The notes: a model not told the origin generated them from the letters alone. A DNA stretch of 64,000 nt from Thiothrix phosphatis (GCF_035668035.1 NZ_JAYMYJ010000110.1:1-64000); one strand, 5' to 3'. Numbered from the stretch's first letter, positions 53,219 to 61,510 are shown. Program-made: numbers and translations.

Positions 53219-53809
53219 ATGAAAACAACCATTGCAGCCACGCTGAGTGGCATGTTACTTGCATCAACCATGGGCTATGCAGCAGCAGCCCCCACAACGC
53301 CTGCTCCAGCGCCAGCCAAACAAGACATTTTCGCCACCTTGTCCACCACCAAGATTTCCCTGGATGACGCCATCAAAACTGCCGAACAAACCGTCTCCGG
53401 CAAATTGGTCAAGGCTGAACTGGATAGCGACAGCAGCCCGAACACCTACCGGGTCGCCATTGCCGACAGCGGCAACCGCACCGTGACCTTTATGAAAATC
53501 GACTCCAGCACTGGCAAAATGCTGGGTTCCAAGGTTTACCGCCCCGATAACCGCGCCGCCAGCGCCGCAGGCAAAACAGGCGCGGCCACCCCAATGAAAG
53601 CAGCGCCTGCCGCCAGCACGGCGAAACCAGCCGCCAGCGCCACCAAGAGCGTTGCGCCTGCCGCCAGCGCCCCCGCTGCCTCCAGCCCACTGAAAACAAG
53701 CGCCGCCCCAGCCGCAGCCAAACCAGTGGCACCAGCGGCAGCGGCACCAGCAGCCACCAACCCGCTGAAATCGACCACAGCAACCACTCCGGCCGCAGCC
53801 AAGCCGTAA
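53219..53809 (+). CDS. PepSY-domain protein with long Ala/Pro-rich tail (copy 1)
   Basis: 196 residues. Signal peptide ATLSGMLLASTMGYAAAA. One PepSY domain (about 38-103: KISLDDAIKTAEQTVSGKLV, then NTYRVAIADSGNRT and DSSTGKMLGSKVY). A low-complexity Ala/Pro/Ser/Lys tail follows (about 105-196), with repeated KPAAS/APAAS/NPLKS units. PepSY proteins are periplasmic inhibitors or ligand binders and are common outputs of BqsRS/CarSR- and QseBC-type systems. Nearly identical core to the protein at 58530. Confidence 0.85.
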   Translation: MKTTIAATLSGMLLASTMGYAAAAPTTPAPAPAKQDIFATLSTTKISLDDAIKTAEQTVSGKLVKAELDSDSSPNTYRVAIADSGNRTVTFMKIDSSTGKMLGSKVYRPDNRAASAAGKTGAATPMKAAPAASTAKPAASATKSVAPAASAPAASSPLKTSAAPAAAKPVAPAAAAPAATNPLKSTTATTPAAAKP

Positions 53810-53832
53810 ACTTTCACAGCGGAGCACGATTT

Positions 53833-53867
53833 GCCCCTTTGGCTCCCTGCTCAAAGGGGCTCTTTTT
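53833..53867 (+). terminator. Terminator after PepSY copy 1
   Basis: GCCCCTTTG-(10 nt)-CAAAGGGGC stem (53833-53860) followed by TCTTTTT. The T run overlaps the 3' end of the convergent flippase-like gene. Confidence 0.85.
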
Positions 53868-54915
53868 GCACAGTCCGCCGCGGCGGCGCACGCACTTCAG
53901 ACTCGCCGCCTAACTGCAAAACTTCCCGCCCTGCCAACAATCGCCACAGGGTTTTTCCCGCCAGCAACGCAAACACCGGCGCGCCCGCGATCAGATACCA
54001 GTGGAATGTCACGAAACGCCATAGCAGGATTGCCGAGGTGGCGGCGGCGACGCCAATGTGGGGGATCAGCAATAAACTGCTGCTGACCTCAATGCCCCCA
54101 CTGCCGCCGGGCAATATGGTCAACTGGCCAGCCGCCTGCGCCAGCATCTGCACAATAAAGGCGTAATCCCAGGTAATGCTTTCCCCCACCGCCAGGATGG
54201 CAAAATACAAGACGCTGTAACGCAGCAGCCAGTGGCCGGAGCACAGCAGGAAAATGGCCGCCAACCGCATTTTCGAATAGCCCCTGATCAAATGCAGGCT
54301 ACGGAAGAACTCCAGCGAATGGCGGGCCAGCCGCCAGCGCCAGCCAGCGCCCACCCCCAAACGCAGTAGCGAGCGGCCCGCAGCATGGAAAACCTTGCGG
54401 AAATTTTCGATCAGCAGCCACAGCAGCAGCAACGGAACCACCAACAGCATGGCCGTCACCCCCAATTGCCAGCCCAGGTAGGTGAACTGTGTCGCCGCCA
54501 GCGAATGCAGCAACACAACGCACAAGGCGGCCAGGAAAAACAGCATGTCCATCACATGGTCTGCCGCATACAGCGCCAGCCCGCGCGATTTCGCCAACCC
54601 GTGACGGCTGAGCAACCACGGGTAAACCACCGCGCCGCCGCCGCCCGCCGGGGTCACGCAAACCGCAAACTCGGTCGCCACGATGTAGGCCAGCGCCCTG
54701 CCCTGCCCCAGGCCAAGCCCGTATCCGGCGGATAGCAGGCGCAACCGGCCCGCATTCAGGTTCCAGCCGATGACCACCATGCCCAGCAGCAGCGCCAAAG
54801 TCGCCGGTTTGACTGTTGCCAACAAAGCGAACACATCCTGCCCGCCCAATAGCAGCGGGATCAGCACGGCGACGCCAAGGCTGACGGCGAGCAATGCGCC
54901 CAAACGTATTTTCAT
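53851..54915 (-). CDS. Flippase-like integral membrane protein (UPF0104/LPG-synthase TM family)
   Basis: 354 residues, about eight helices. GMVVIGWNLNAGRLRLLSAGYG, the GGGGAVVYPWLLSRHGLAKSR signature and LPGGSGGIEVSSSLLLI match the lysylphosphatidylglycerol synthetase TM-region / UPF0104 family, which includes glycolipid and aminoacyl-lipid flippases. ATG 54915 overlaps the stop of the deacetylase-like gene (ATGA). Last gene of a three-gene operon: glycosyltransferase, deacetylase-like, flippase. Probably handles a lipid-linked sugar. Confidence 0.85.
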   Translation of the reverse strand: MKIRLGALLAVSLGVAVLIPLLLGGQDVFALLATVKPATLALLLGMVVIGWNLNAGRLRLLSAGYGLGLGQGRALAYIVATEFAVCVTPAGGGGAVVYPWLLSRHGLAKSRGLALYAADHVMDMLFFLAALCVVLLHSLAATQFTYLGWQLGVTAMLLVVPLLLLWLLIENFRKVFHAAGRSLLRLGVGAGWRWRLARHSLEFFRSLHLIRGYSKMRLAAIFLLCSGHWLLRYSVLYFAILAVGESITWDYAFIVQMLAQAAGQLTILPGGSGGIEVSSSLLLIPHIGVAAATSAILLWRFVTFHWYLIAGAPVFALLAGKTLWRLLAGREVLQLGGESEVRAPPRRTVQKEPL

Positions 54916-55664
54916 GCTTGCTGCTCCAGCCACGCGGCTTTCGTCATGGGTTGGCGCGTTGCCGCCAATTCGTGCACAGTTTCCAGCCAGTAAGCCTGCA
55001 CCGCCGGGTATTGCATGTCCACCGGATGCAGCCCCAGCCTCAGGAAAGGCGCAGTGCGGGAACGTGCCAGCATCCGCTTGCCCCAGATGCGCGACAACCC
55101 CCGCCGCCACGCGCTGCGGGAGCTCCACACCAGGGAAGGGGCAGGCAACTCAGCGAACGTCGGCAGCCGGATCAGCGTATGGATGGTGCTGGCGTAGCTC
55201 AAGGACGATTGCTGCAACGCCCGCCGTGCGCCCGCACCCAGCAACCACGCGGGAGGGGTGAAGCCCTGCGTCCGCCAACCCAGCCGTGCGAACATGTCCA
55301 GCCCCTGCTGCAAACGCCGGAGCGCTTCGGCCTCCGCCAAACGGTAAAACTCCCCTTCGTAGGTATAGATCCGCCGCATGAACCACTCTTGCGGCGCAAA
55401 CCCCAACGGCCCTGGGTCGTCATGGTAATAGCCGTGCAACACGACCTCATCCCCGCTCTCCAACCGCTGGCCGATCGCCCGCACAAACGCGGGGTGGCGC
55501 TCCACCGTCCCCTGGCGGTGGTAATCCGGCGTCACCAGCAAGGTGAGCGGGATATTCAGCCGCCCGATCGCGGCGACAAACCCGGCGTAGGCGTCCCAGG
55601 TGGAAGGCGCGACATCATGCAGCGCCACACAGAACGCCGGTGGGGTTGGATTCGTTTCAGGCAT
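54912..55664 (-). CDS. DUF2334/polysaccharide-deacetylase-like protein
   Basis: 250 residues. Starts FCVALHDVAPSTWDAYAGF, with the LHDVxP metal-binding pattern, and has VVLHGYYHDDPGP (HGxxH), the second part of the NodB/DUF2334 metal site. No signal peptide, so cytoplasmic. Likely removes an acyl group from a sugar in the same pathway as the adjacent glycosyltransferase. Overlaps both neighbours (eight bases with the glycosyltransferase, four with the flippase). Confidence 0.87.
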   Translation of the reverse strand: MPETNPTPPAFCVALHDVAPSTWDAYAGFVAAIGRLNIPLTLLVTPDYHRQGTVERHPAFVRAIGQRLESGDEVVLHGYYHDDPGPLGFAPQEWFMRRIYTYEGEFYRLAEAEALRRLQQGLDMFARLGWRTQGFTPPAWLLGAGARRALQQSSLSYASTIHTLIRLPTFAELPAPSLVWSSRSAWRRGLSRIWGKRMLARSRTAPFLRLGLHPVDMQYPAVQAYWLETVHELAATRQPMTKAAWLEQQA

Positions 55665-56826
55665 GGTTGCTTCTCAGACTGCTTGGCGACACTGGCGTTT
55701 GGCCGTGGATCAATTCCTGATAATGCCGCCAGAGGGCGGGCAAAACACTTTGCCAGTCATAATGGGCGACAACATGCTGGCGGGCGCAGTTTCCCATAGC
55801 CCGATAGTCTTCCGCAAACAACGCCCGGATCGTGCGCACCAAGGAGTCAGCGGATTGCGGTTCAGCCAGCAGGCCGGTGTGCGGGGCCACCAGTTCCGGC
55901 ACCGCCCCCGCATTGACGCCGACCACGGGCACGCCGCAGGCCATCGCCTCCAGCACCACCAGGCCAAAGGTTTCTATATCCCCCGCATGCACCAGCGCAT
56001 CGCTGCTGGCCAGCAAGCGCGCCAGTTGCGCATGGTCGAGAAAGCCATCCGTGCGGCTGACATTGGCGGGCAATTGCTGCGGCATATTGGAGCCAGCCAA
56101 CCGCAGGTGGTAGCCCGGCCCCAACTGCTGCATCGCGTCCAGCAGGACAGGCAGGTTTTTTTCGCGGGAATTGCGCCCGGCAAAGATCAGCAGGCGGGTA
56201 TTGTCGGCAAGCCCCAGTTCCTCCCGCACCGCCGGGTCGCGGTAACCGGGGTTGAATTGCTGGGTGTCCACCCCCAACGGCTGCACCGCCACCCGTTCGA
56301 CGCCCAGCGCCGTGAGCCTGTCCGCCATGACCTGGGACGGTGCCAGCACCCGGTCGCAGCGGTTGTACAGCTTGTTGAGGTAACCCCCGATCCAGGGGTC
56401 AGCCCAGCCGCCAAAGCGCTTGTTGACCACGCGGATAAGGTCTGAATGGAAAAAAGCCACCACTGGCACATCCAGCTTGCCGCCTGCCTGCAATGCCGCC
56501 CACGCCAGCCGGTAGGGGTCGCCCGCCTCGATCAGGTTGGGCTGGAGGTCACACAGTTGCTCCACCCAGGGTTCAATACGCAGGGGAAAGCGGTAGCCGT
56601 TGCTGAAAGGGATGGGCGGCGCAGGCAGGGTGCGCAGGCCAGGCCCGGATTCCGCCACGGCGGCGGGGACCAGCAAGGTGTTGGCGCAGCCGGGCAAGCG
56701 CTTCATCCATTCACGCTTGGCTTGCAGGTAGGTGCGCACCCCGCCGCTGCCGGGGGCCCAGAACAGGGTGATGTCCGCAGTATGGACTTTGAAGAGACTA
56801 TGTATGTTTTTCATTGCATCCAGCAT
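55657..56826 (-). CDS. GT4-family glycosyltransferase
   Basis: 389 residues, GT-B fold. N-terminal GSGGVRTYLQAKREWMKRLP (GGV nucleotide loop), FFHSDLIRV, then VQPLGVDTQQFNP, FAGRNSREKNLPVLLDAMQ and the E-x7-E motif ETFGLVVLEAMACGVPVVG near 285-305. This matches GT4 enzymes that mannosylate or glucosylate lipids or sugars (PimB/SQD2-like). First gene of the three-gene envelope glycolipid operon. Starts at the ATG at 56826; a second ATG (56814) is possible. Confidence 0.92.
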   Translation of the reverse strand: MLDAMKNIHSLFKVHTADITLFWAPGSGGVRTYLQAKREWMKRLPGCANTLLVPAAVAESGPGLRTLPAPPIPFSNGYRFPLRIEPWVEQLCDLQPNLIEAGDPYRLAWAALQAGGKLDVPVVAFFHSDLIRVVNKRFGGWADPWIGGYLNKLYNRCDRVLAPSQVMADRLTALGVERVAVQPLGVDTQQFNPGYRDPAVREELGLADNTRLLIFAGRNSREKNLPVLLDAMQQLGPGYHLRLAGSNMPQQLPANVSRTDGFLDHAQLARLLASSDALVHAGDIETFGLVVLEAMACGVPVVGVNAGAVPELVAPHTGLLAEPQSADSLVRTIRALFAEDYRAMGNCARQHVVAHYDWQSVLPALWRHYQELIHGQTPVSPSSLRSNHA

Positions 56827-56928
56827 TGTTGGCGTGGCTCGGCCACGTTGCGCCCATGATAGCAGGGGGGAGCGTTGGGGCGGCGAGATTCAGCTTCTGC
56901 GAGAGGTTTTACGCCTTATTACGCAATA

Positions 56929-56956
56929 AAAAAGCCGCCTTTGCTGGCGGCTTTTT
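56929..56956. terminator. Bidirectional terminator after the outer-membrane protein gene
   Basis: AAAAAGCCGCC-TTTGCT-GGCGGCTTTTT, an 11-bp perfect stem with A/T ends, 22 bp after the end of the beta-barrel gene on the minus strand. Confidence 0.88.
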
Positions 56957-56978
56957 GTCAGGGAAACCGAAATCGCTG

Positions 56979-57551
56979 TTAAAAGTTAAACACCGCGTTC
57001 AGCGACGCCACATTGTCATGGGAGTCATCCTTGGCACCGGTCAGCGCATCTTTGGTCGCCACACCGTAGTGGTCCCACCCCAACCGCACGCCAACCAGCG
57101 GGTTGATATTGTATTGCGCCCCCAAGCCATAGGTTGGCGCAGACCGGCTGGCCCCATTGGCGCCGAAATCCGAGGTTTTGGTTTTGGCGTCGGCATAGCC
57201 CAGCTTGCCATACAGGCCGAACCTGTCGCCCACCGGTTCCATCCCCACCACGGACAGGCTCGCCGCATCCGCCTTGGCATTGCCGCCCGCTGTTGTCTTC
57301 ACCTTGCCGAGGCCGCCATACTGGCCTTCGACCGCAAGGTTTTTATTGAATTTGTAGCCCACCAAGCCATCAAACACCGTACTGGAATCGCTGCTCAGGG
57401 TATTGGGCGCAACAGCCGAAATTTTCGGTTTGCCGCTGCCGACACCCAGACCTGCATAAAAACCCTGGTCAGCAACACCCCCCGCCCATACTGAGGAAGA
57501 GAGCGCCAGCGCAGGCAATGACAACGCAATACTGTATTTATTGACATTCAT
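56979..57551 (-). CDS. Outer-membrane beta-barrel protein (OmpA-like/porin family)
   Basis: 190 residues. Signal peptide (ALSLPALALSSSVWAGG), then about eight amphipathic strands (GFYAGLGVGSGKPKIS, FDGLVGYKFNKNLAVEGQY, YGLGAQYNINPLVGVRLGWDH) ending in Phe (LNAVFNF) as needed for BAM assembly. OmpW/OmpA-like eight-strand size. AAGGAGG precedes the ATG. Function unknown; separated from the His-rich gene by a 355-bp divergent region. Confidence 0.88.
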   Translation of the reverse strand: MNVNKYSIALSLPALALSSSVWAGGVADQGFYAGLGVGSGKPKISAVAPNTLSSDSSTVFDGLVGYKFNKNLAVEGQYGGLGKVKTTAGGNAKADAASLSVVGMEPVGDRFGLYGKLGYADAKTKTSDFGANGASRSAPTYGLGAQYNINPLVGVRLGWDHYGVATKDALTGAKDDSHDNVASLNAVFNF

Positions 57552-57808
57552 AATCTGAATCCTCCTTTTGAGGATGTATCAATCATTTTCCTATTCAAAT
57601 CCCGCACGCCTTAATGGAGAAAATATCCGGCTGCGTGGGCACAGTATATGCCCCTGTTTTTGCGTTGTGCGTTACATTACCGGATGTTAACGGCATGGTA
57701 ATATACCGATGGAAGTGACAGTTTAACAAGACAGCCACCTGCGGAACGGCTCACGCGGTCTATTAACGAAAAGGCGGCTTACATTAAATAAACATGACAG
57801 CACACTTT

Positions 57809-57825
57809 TTTAAGATTCTTTTAAT
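57809..57825 (+). promoter_or_regulatory. TTTAAG-N5-TTTAAT operator before the His-rich gene
   Basis: TTTAAG-ATTCT-TTTAAT, a full match to YTTAAK-N5-YTTAAK, 82-98 bp upstream of the ATG at 57907. This is the same distance as the box before the gene at 52732. It lies in the 355-bp gap 57552-57906, which is otherwise AT-rich promoter DNA without genes. Confidence 0.78.
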
Positions 57826-57906
57826 TTATGCCTGTTTAGTATGGCTCCTACGTTGCAAGTGCAATGTAAAATTAAATTACCCAACGAGTCATAAAAGGAA
57901 ATACGC

Positions 57907-58110
57907 ATGAATACCAAACTGAAAGTAATGTTCGCTTCCCTGCTGATGATGACAGTCTTAGGGGCCGCTACTGAAGCCAGCGCCGCTACAGCAGTCCACA
58001 AAACCAAAACTGCGGCGCATAAAGTGGTGCACCACAAGCACCGTCATCATGTCAGCCACCATCATCACCATACCGCCAAAAAAGTCATTAAAAAATCTGC
58101 CAAACATTAA
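57907..58110 (+). CDS. Small exported His/Lys-rich protein
   Basis: 67 residues. Signal peptide (MFASLLMMTVLGAATEASA) and a mature peptide of about 40 residues made mostly of His and Lys (AHKVVHHKHRHHVSHHHHH). About 13 His can bind Ni, Cu, Zn or Fe. AAAGGA lies upstream. A PmrA/BqsR-type box in front and a PepSY gene behind repeat the arrangement at 52633-53809. Confidence 0.8.
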   Translation: MNTKLKVMFASLLMMTVLGAATEASAATAVHKTKTAAHKVVHHKHRHHVSHHHHHTAKKVIKKSAKH

Positions 58111-58224
58111 TAAGCGGGGTTTTCGCCCCCCGTTGGTTTGGCGCTGACAATAGCCACTTCCTGTCAATAGCAGAAACGGCTATTGGTTACTGTTGGTATA
58201 GCGCAGTAGATTGCTGTTTTATAA

Positions 58225-58250
58225 AAAGCCGCCTAGTTTAAGGCGGCTTT
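58225..58250 (+). terminator. Terminator after the His-rich gene
   Basis: AAAGCCGCC-TAGTTTAA-GGCGGCTTT stem followed by ACTTGTTT. It lies in the 419-bp gap 58111-58529 that also holds the operator at 58326 and a short ORF at 58420. Confidence 0.7.
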
Positions 58251-58325
58251 ACTTGTTTATGGATTCAGGCTTTGGACATCTATCCATTTCATTATGAATA
58301 AAAATTAACTTTCCCAACAGCTCCC

Positions 58326-58342
58326 TTTAAGAAAGTTTTAAC
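58326..58342 (+). promoter_or_regulatory. TTTAAG-N5-TTTAAC operator before PepSY copy 2
   Basis: TTTAAG-AAAGT-TTTAAC, one base off the PmrA box (C for K at the end), and nearly identical to the box at 52633 including flanks (aaaaattaa upstream, ctttaagaaag core). It is 78 bp before the leader-type ORF and 188 bp before the PepSY start. Confidence 0.72.
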
Positions 58343-58419
58343 GGAACGGCATTTATGATTTTTGGCGGAAACCAGAAACGGGCGTCCACCCCAGAGCCAA
58401 ATTCCCGCCGGAGGAGAGA

Positions 58420-58539
58420 ATGACCATTATGCAAGCCAACATCCATCTGCGCCCCAAGAAAACCCGTAGTGAAACACCCATAGCCCGGCCAGGTGCGGCA
58501 AGCCATAATGGATGCAGGGGGGCAACGCCATGCGCCTAG
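58420..58539 (+). CDS. Possible short leader ORF overlapping the PepSY start
   Basis: 39 codons, starting MTIMQANIHLRPKKTRSETP and ending ATPCA, with a very strong GGAGGAG site just upstream of the ATG. It overlaps the PepSY start by ten bases, so its translation could control PepSY translation. The product has no signal peptide or family. It might instead simply be the 5' leader; judged by ribosome site and overlap only. Confidence 0.4.
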   Translation: MTIMQANIHLRPKKTRSETPIARPGAASHNGCRGATPCA

Positions 58540-58925
58540 CTCTAACCTCGGTCATCGGCGGGGCATTGCTGGTTTCCAGCATGGGTTATGCGTTAGCCGA
58601 CCCCGCAGCCAAACCGGATTTGTTCGCACTGCTGGCGATCCCCAAGATTTCGCTGGATGATGCAATCAAAACGGCGGAACAAACCGTCTCCGGCAAACTG
58701 GTGAAGGCGGAGCTGAATAATGACAGCCACCCAAACACCTACCGGGTCGCCATCGCGGACAGCGACAGCCGCACCATCACCTCGATCAGGATCGACACCC
58801 GCACCGGCAAGGTGTTGGGCACCAAGGTATACCATCCAGGCAGCCGGGCGACCCGCGCCAGCAGCCGGGCAGCGAAGAAAGCGGCCATCACAACAGCCGC
58901 CTCAACCACACCGGCCAGCCCATGA
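58530..58925 (+). CDS. PepSY-domain protein (copy 2)
   Basis: 131 residues. Signal peptide (LTSVIGGALLVSSMGYALA) and one PepSY domain, with KISLDDAIKTAEQTVSGKLV and NTYRVAIADSDSRT shared almost exactly with copy 1 at 53219. Instead of the long Ala/Pro tail, this copy has a short basic tail (ATRASSRAAKKAA). GGGGGG precedes the ATG at 58530. The duplication includes the upstream His-rich gene and the PmrA-like box. Confidence 0.86.
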   Translation: MRLALTSVIGGALLVSSMGYALADPAAKPDLFALLAIPKISLDDAIKTAEQTVSGKLVKAELNNDSHPNTYRVAIADSDSRTITSIRIDTRTGKVLGTKVYHPGSRATRASSRAAKKAAITTAASTTPASP

Positions 58926-59058
58926 TGAAAACCCGCAAGGGCGCAAACCTGGATAGGGCTGGACGCGCATATAGCCTGATTTTTTCCGGTTTCTCAGCAA
59001 AGCCGAAGCTTTCCCGCGTACACTATCCGCATACAAACCAAGTGACCGGAGTTTCAAA

Positions 59059-59343
59059 ATGAACCCAAACACCTTCCGCTTCCAAGCCCAGCCGTTGCAA
59101 TTTGGCTGGGGTGGAAAATTGCTGGCCGCCGTCATTGCCGCGTTATTGCTGGTCGGCGGATTCTTTTTCGGTTTGCTGCTGCTGGCGGTGGGCGGCGCGA
59201 TTGTGACCGTCGCCATGCTCAAACTGTGGTGGATCAGCAAAAAACTGCGCGCTTCACAGGGAACCTCTTCCTCGGTGACCGTCCGCGAAGGCCATGTGAT
59301 TGACGCCGAATACCGGGTAAAACAAGACCCTACCAGCCGTTAA
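59059..59343 (+). CDS. Small membrane protein, unknown
   Basis: 94 residues. One long hydrophobic hairpin (LLAAVIAALLLVGGFFFGLL and AVGGAIVTVAMLKLWWI) flanked by soluble ends; the C-terminal GHVIDAEYRV segment is a common end in small inner-membrane proteins. No family recognised. GGAG lies ten bases before the ATG. Followed by the CHAD gene in the same direction, 83 bp away. Confidence 0.7.
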   Translation: MNPNTFRFQAQPLQFGWGGKLLAAVIAALLLVGGFFFGLLLLAVGGAIVTVAMLKLWWISKKLRASQGTSSSVTVREGHVIDAEYRVKQDPTSR

Positions 59344-59426
59344 CTGCCTACCGATTGAGCCTCTCTATCGCCCCCATCCAAGCCCATAATTTGCATCAAG
59401 GCGGGCGACGGTGCAGCATTAATGCC

Positions 59427-60251
59427 ATGAACACTTTCAATATCAATGCCTTGCAGGAACGCATCGAACACTACTTGGCGACGGCGGAACAAGTGGGCCA
59501 TGACGGTTCCGCAGACACCATCCATGCGTTCCGCATCGCCTCCCGCACCGTGCTGGCGCTGGAGCCTTTGCTGCGTGCCACCAGCAAAACCCGTCAATGG
59601 CGCAAACCGATGAAGCGCTGGCTGAAAGGGCTGAACCACTTGCGCGACCTGCAAGTCATGCAGGAACGGCTGGAGTTGCACCCGGAATTGTCAATGGAGC
59701 TGGAAGCGGGCGTGCAAGCGGAACTGGCGGCGTGGGCCGCGATCCGCCCCCACATCGCCGACAAAGCATTCCGCAAACGCCTGCAACGCTCGGCCAGGAA
59801 ATTTTGCCAGCATTGCGCTGCCCACCCCGGCTATTTTCCCGCTTCGGCCTTGCTGTTGTGGTGGAACACGCAGGAGGCCGTGCAAGCCCGCTTCAATGCC
59901 ATCACAGCAGATGACCCGGCCAGCCTGCATCGGCTACGGGTAGCCTTCAAAAGCCTGCGCTATTTGGTCAACACCCTGCGCAACATCGGTGCCATTCCAG
60001 CCGACGCCAGCACCGGCCTGAAACATTGGCATGACCTGCTGGGCGACATCCAAGACCGGCAGGTGGCGCAACATTGGTTGCAAGGCAAGGGTGCGGACGC
60101 CACCTTGCCTGCTCGGCAGACGGCGGAATCCGCGCAATTGCAGGGGCAATTCATGCAAGAACGGGCGCAATTCCAAGCTTTGCTGACGCAACTGGACACT
60201 GTCGTCAGCACCAGCCTGAGCGCCATGCTCACGCCCCCTTCCGCCGCCTAG
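59427..60251 (+). CDS. CHAD-domain protein
   Basis: 274 residues. The CHAD pattern is visible: IHAFRIASRTVLALEPLL (HxxRxxxRrxr-like), LNHLRDLQVMQERLE (LgxxRDxdV), then LHRLRVAFKSLRYLVNTL and LLGDIQDRQVAQHWL in a second half. CHAD domains are helical, with basic channels that bind polyphosphate or other polyanions. Its stop overlaps the convergent AI-2E gene by four bases. The ATG at 59427 is used; an earlier in-frame start exists (59355) but lacks a ribosome site. Confidence 0.87.
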   Translation: MNTFNINALQERIEHYLATAEQVGHDGSADTIHAFRIASRTVLALEPLLRATSKTRQWRKPMKRWLKGLNHLRDLQVMQERLELHPELSMELEAGVQAELAAWAAIRPHIADKAFRKRLQRSARKFCQHCAAHPGYFPASALLLWWNTQEAVQARFNAITADDPASLHRLRVAFKSLRYLVNTLRNIGAIPADASTGLKHWHDLLGDIQDRQVAQHWLQGKGADATLPARQTAESAQLQGQFMQERAQFQALLTQLDTVVSTSLSAMLTPPSAA

Positions 60252-61510
60252 CGACGGGAAGCAGGCTCACTCAGCACACTATCCCCCTGACGGTAGCGGA
60301 TCGCGTAACCGAACAGGTAGGTGCAGACCGGCAGCCCCAGAACCAGCCCCCAAATGTGGAACAGCTTGCCCCCCACTGTCAGGATAATCAGCACGATCAC
60401 CGGGTTCAGCCGCAACCGCGCGCCATAGATCAACGGGTTCAGCACGTACCCCTCCACCAGATGGATGAAGGTGATCATGCCAATCGCCATCAGCACCAAC
60501 TTGGCGCCGCCAGCATTCAGGGCAATCAGGCAGATCGGCACAGAACTGATGAATACGCCCGCCACCGGAATGAAGCTGCACAAGAACACAATCACCGCCA
60601 GAAACGCCACCTGTTCCCCCATCCCCAACAGATGCAGCCCCACCGCCGTCAGGAAGGTATTGATGATGGCAATATAGAACTGCGCCTGCATCGCATGGCC
60701 CAGCACCTTGCCGAACTGGTAGATATTGTCCGCCGCCTCCACATAGATGAAGCGCAGGCGGGTATGCTCCAGCTCGCGCACGCTGGCAGCCAAGCGCGGC
60801 AGATCCAGCACGATCAGGAAAGAAAACAACAAGGCCAGCAAGAAAGTCGCCAGCATCCCGGCGGTCTGGCGGCTAATGTTCGCCAGCCGATCCAGCAGCG
60901 TCTTGATGGTGTCATGGCCATTGGCTGAATCCCCTGCCCCGCTCAACAGCTCCAGCAAGGCCCCGCTGGGGGTGTCGCCGAATGCGCGCGGTGCGGGCGG
61001 CGGCGCAACCGGGGCGGTCGGCCCTTGCGCCGCCCAAGCCGGAGCCTCATTGACCGGCGGCGGCGCGGGCTTGCGCAATTCCGGCAGCGCTTCCTGCAAC
61101 AAGGGGTAACGCTCCGCCAGCTCCAACAACTCCACATCCAGCCGCTGCATGTAAACGCCGAAACCTTTGGCGAAACCCGCCGCCTGCTGGTAGACCTGCG
61201 GGGCAAGAAACACGGTGATGGCAATGATCGCGCTCAGGAACATGACCCCCGTCAACACCACCATCGGAATCCGCAGGCTGCGCACCCGCCGCGCCAGCAG
61301 GTCGACAATGCCGGATTGCAGGTAGGCGAACACAAACGTCAGGAAAATCAAGGTAAAAAACGAACTGAGCAGGTACAGCAGGCCGAACAGGATGCCCCAT
61401 ACCAGCAGGCGGGTCGCCAGCGGCAACAGATGCTCCAAGCGTATCCTCGTCGGCTTGGCTGGCAGATGGGGAAGCAGCCCGGCAGTCGTGTTTTCGTTAT
61501 CCTGCGGCAT
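60248..61510 (-). CDS. AI-2E family transporter (PerM type)
   Basis: 420 residues, about eight helices. The N-terminal LVWGILFGLLYLLSSFFTLIF, the IPMVVLTGVMFLSAIIAITVF segment and the C-terminal FIPVAGVFISSVPICLIALN, then NPLIYGARLRLNPVIVLI are AI-2E/PerM hallmarks. An unusual Pro/Ala-rich insert (about residues 145-185) lies in the central soluble region. The family includes permeases and Na/H antiporters; substrate unknown. Single gene. Confidence 0.9.
   Translation of the reverse strand: MPQDNENTTAGLLPHLPAKPTRIRLEHLLPLATRLLVWGILFGLLYLLSSFFTLIFLTFVFAYLQSGIVDLLARRVRSLRIPMVVLTGVMFLSAIIAITVFLAPQVYQQAAGFAKGFGVYMQRLDVELLELAERYPLLQEALPELRKPAPPPVNEAPAWAAQGPTAPVAPPPAPRAFGDTPSGALLELLSGAGDSANGHDTIKTLLDRLANISRQTAGMLATFLLALLFSFLIVLDLPRLAASVRELEHTRLRFIYVEAADNIYQFGKVLGHAMQAQFYIAIINTFLTAVGLHLLGMGEQVAFLAVIVFLCSFIPVAGVFISSVPICLIALNAGGAKLVLMAIGMITFIHLVEGYVLNPLIYGARLRLNPVIVLIILTVGGKLFHIWGLVLGLPVCTYLFGYAIRYRQGDSVLSEPASRR

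Noticed and set aside
54894..55799. 301-codon plus-strand ORF across the deacetylase-like gene
   Set aside because: Antisense to a gene with HGxxH metal motif and coupled neighbours; composition is Arg/Gln/His-rich shadow type.
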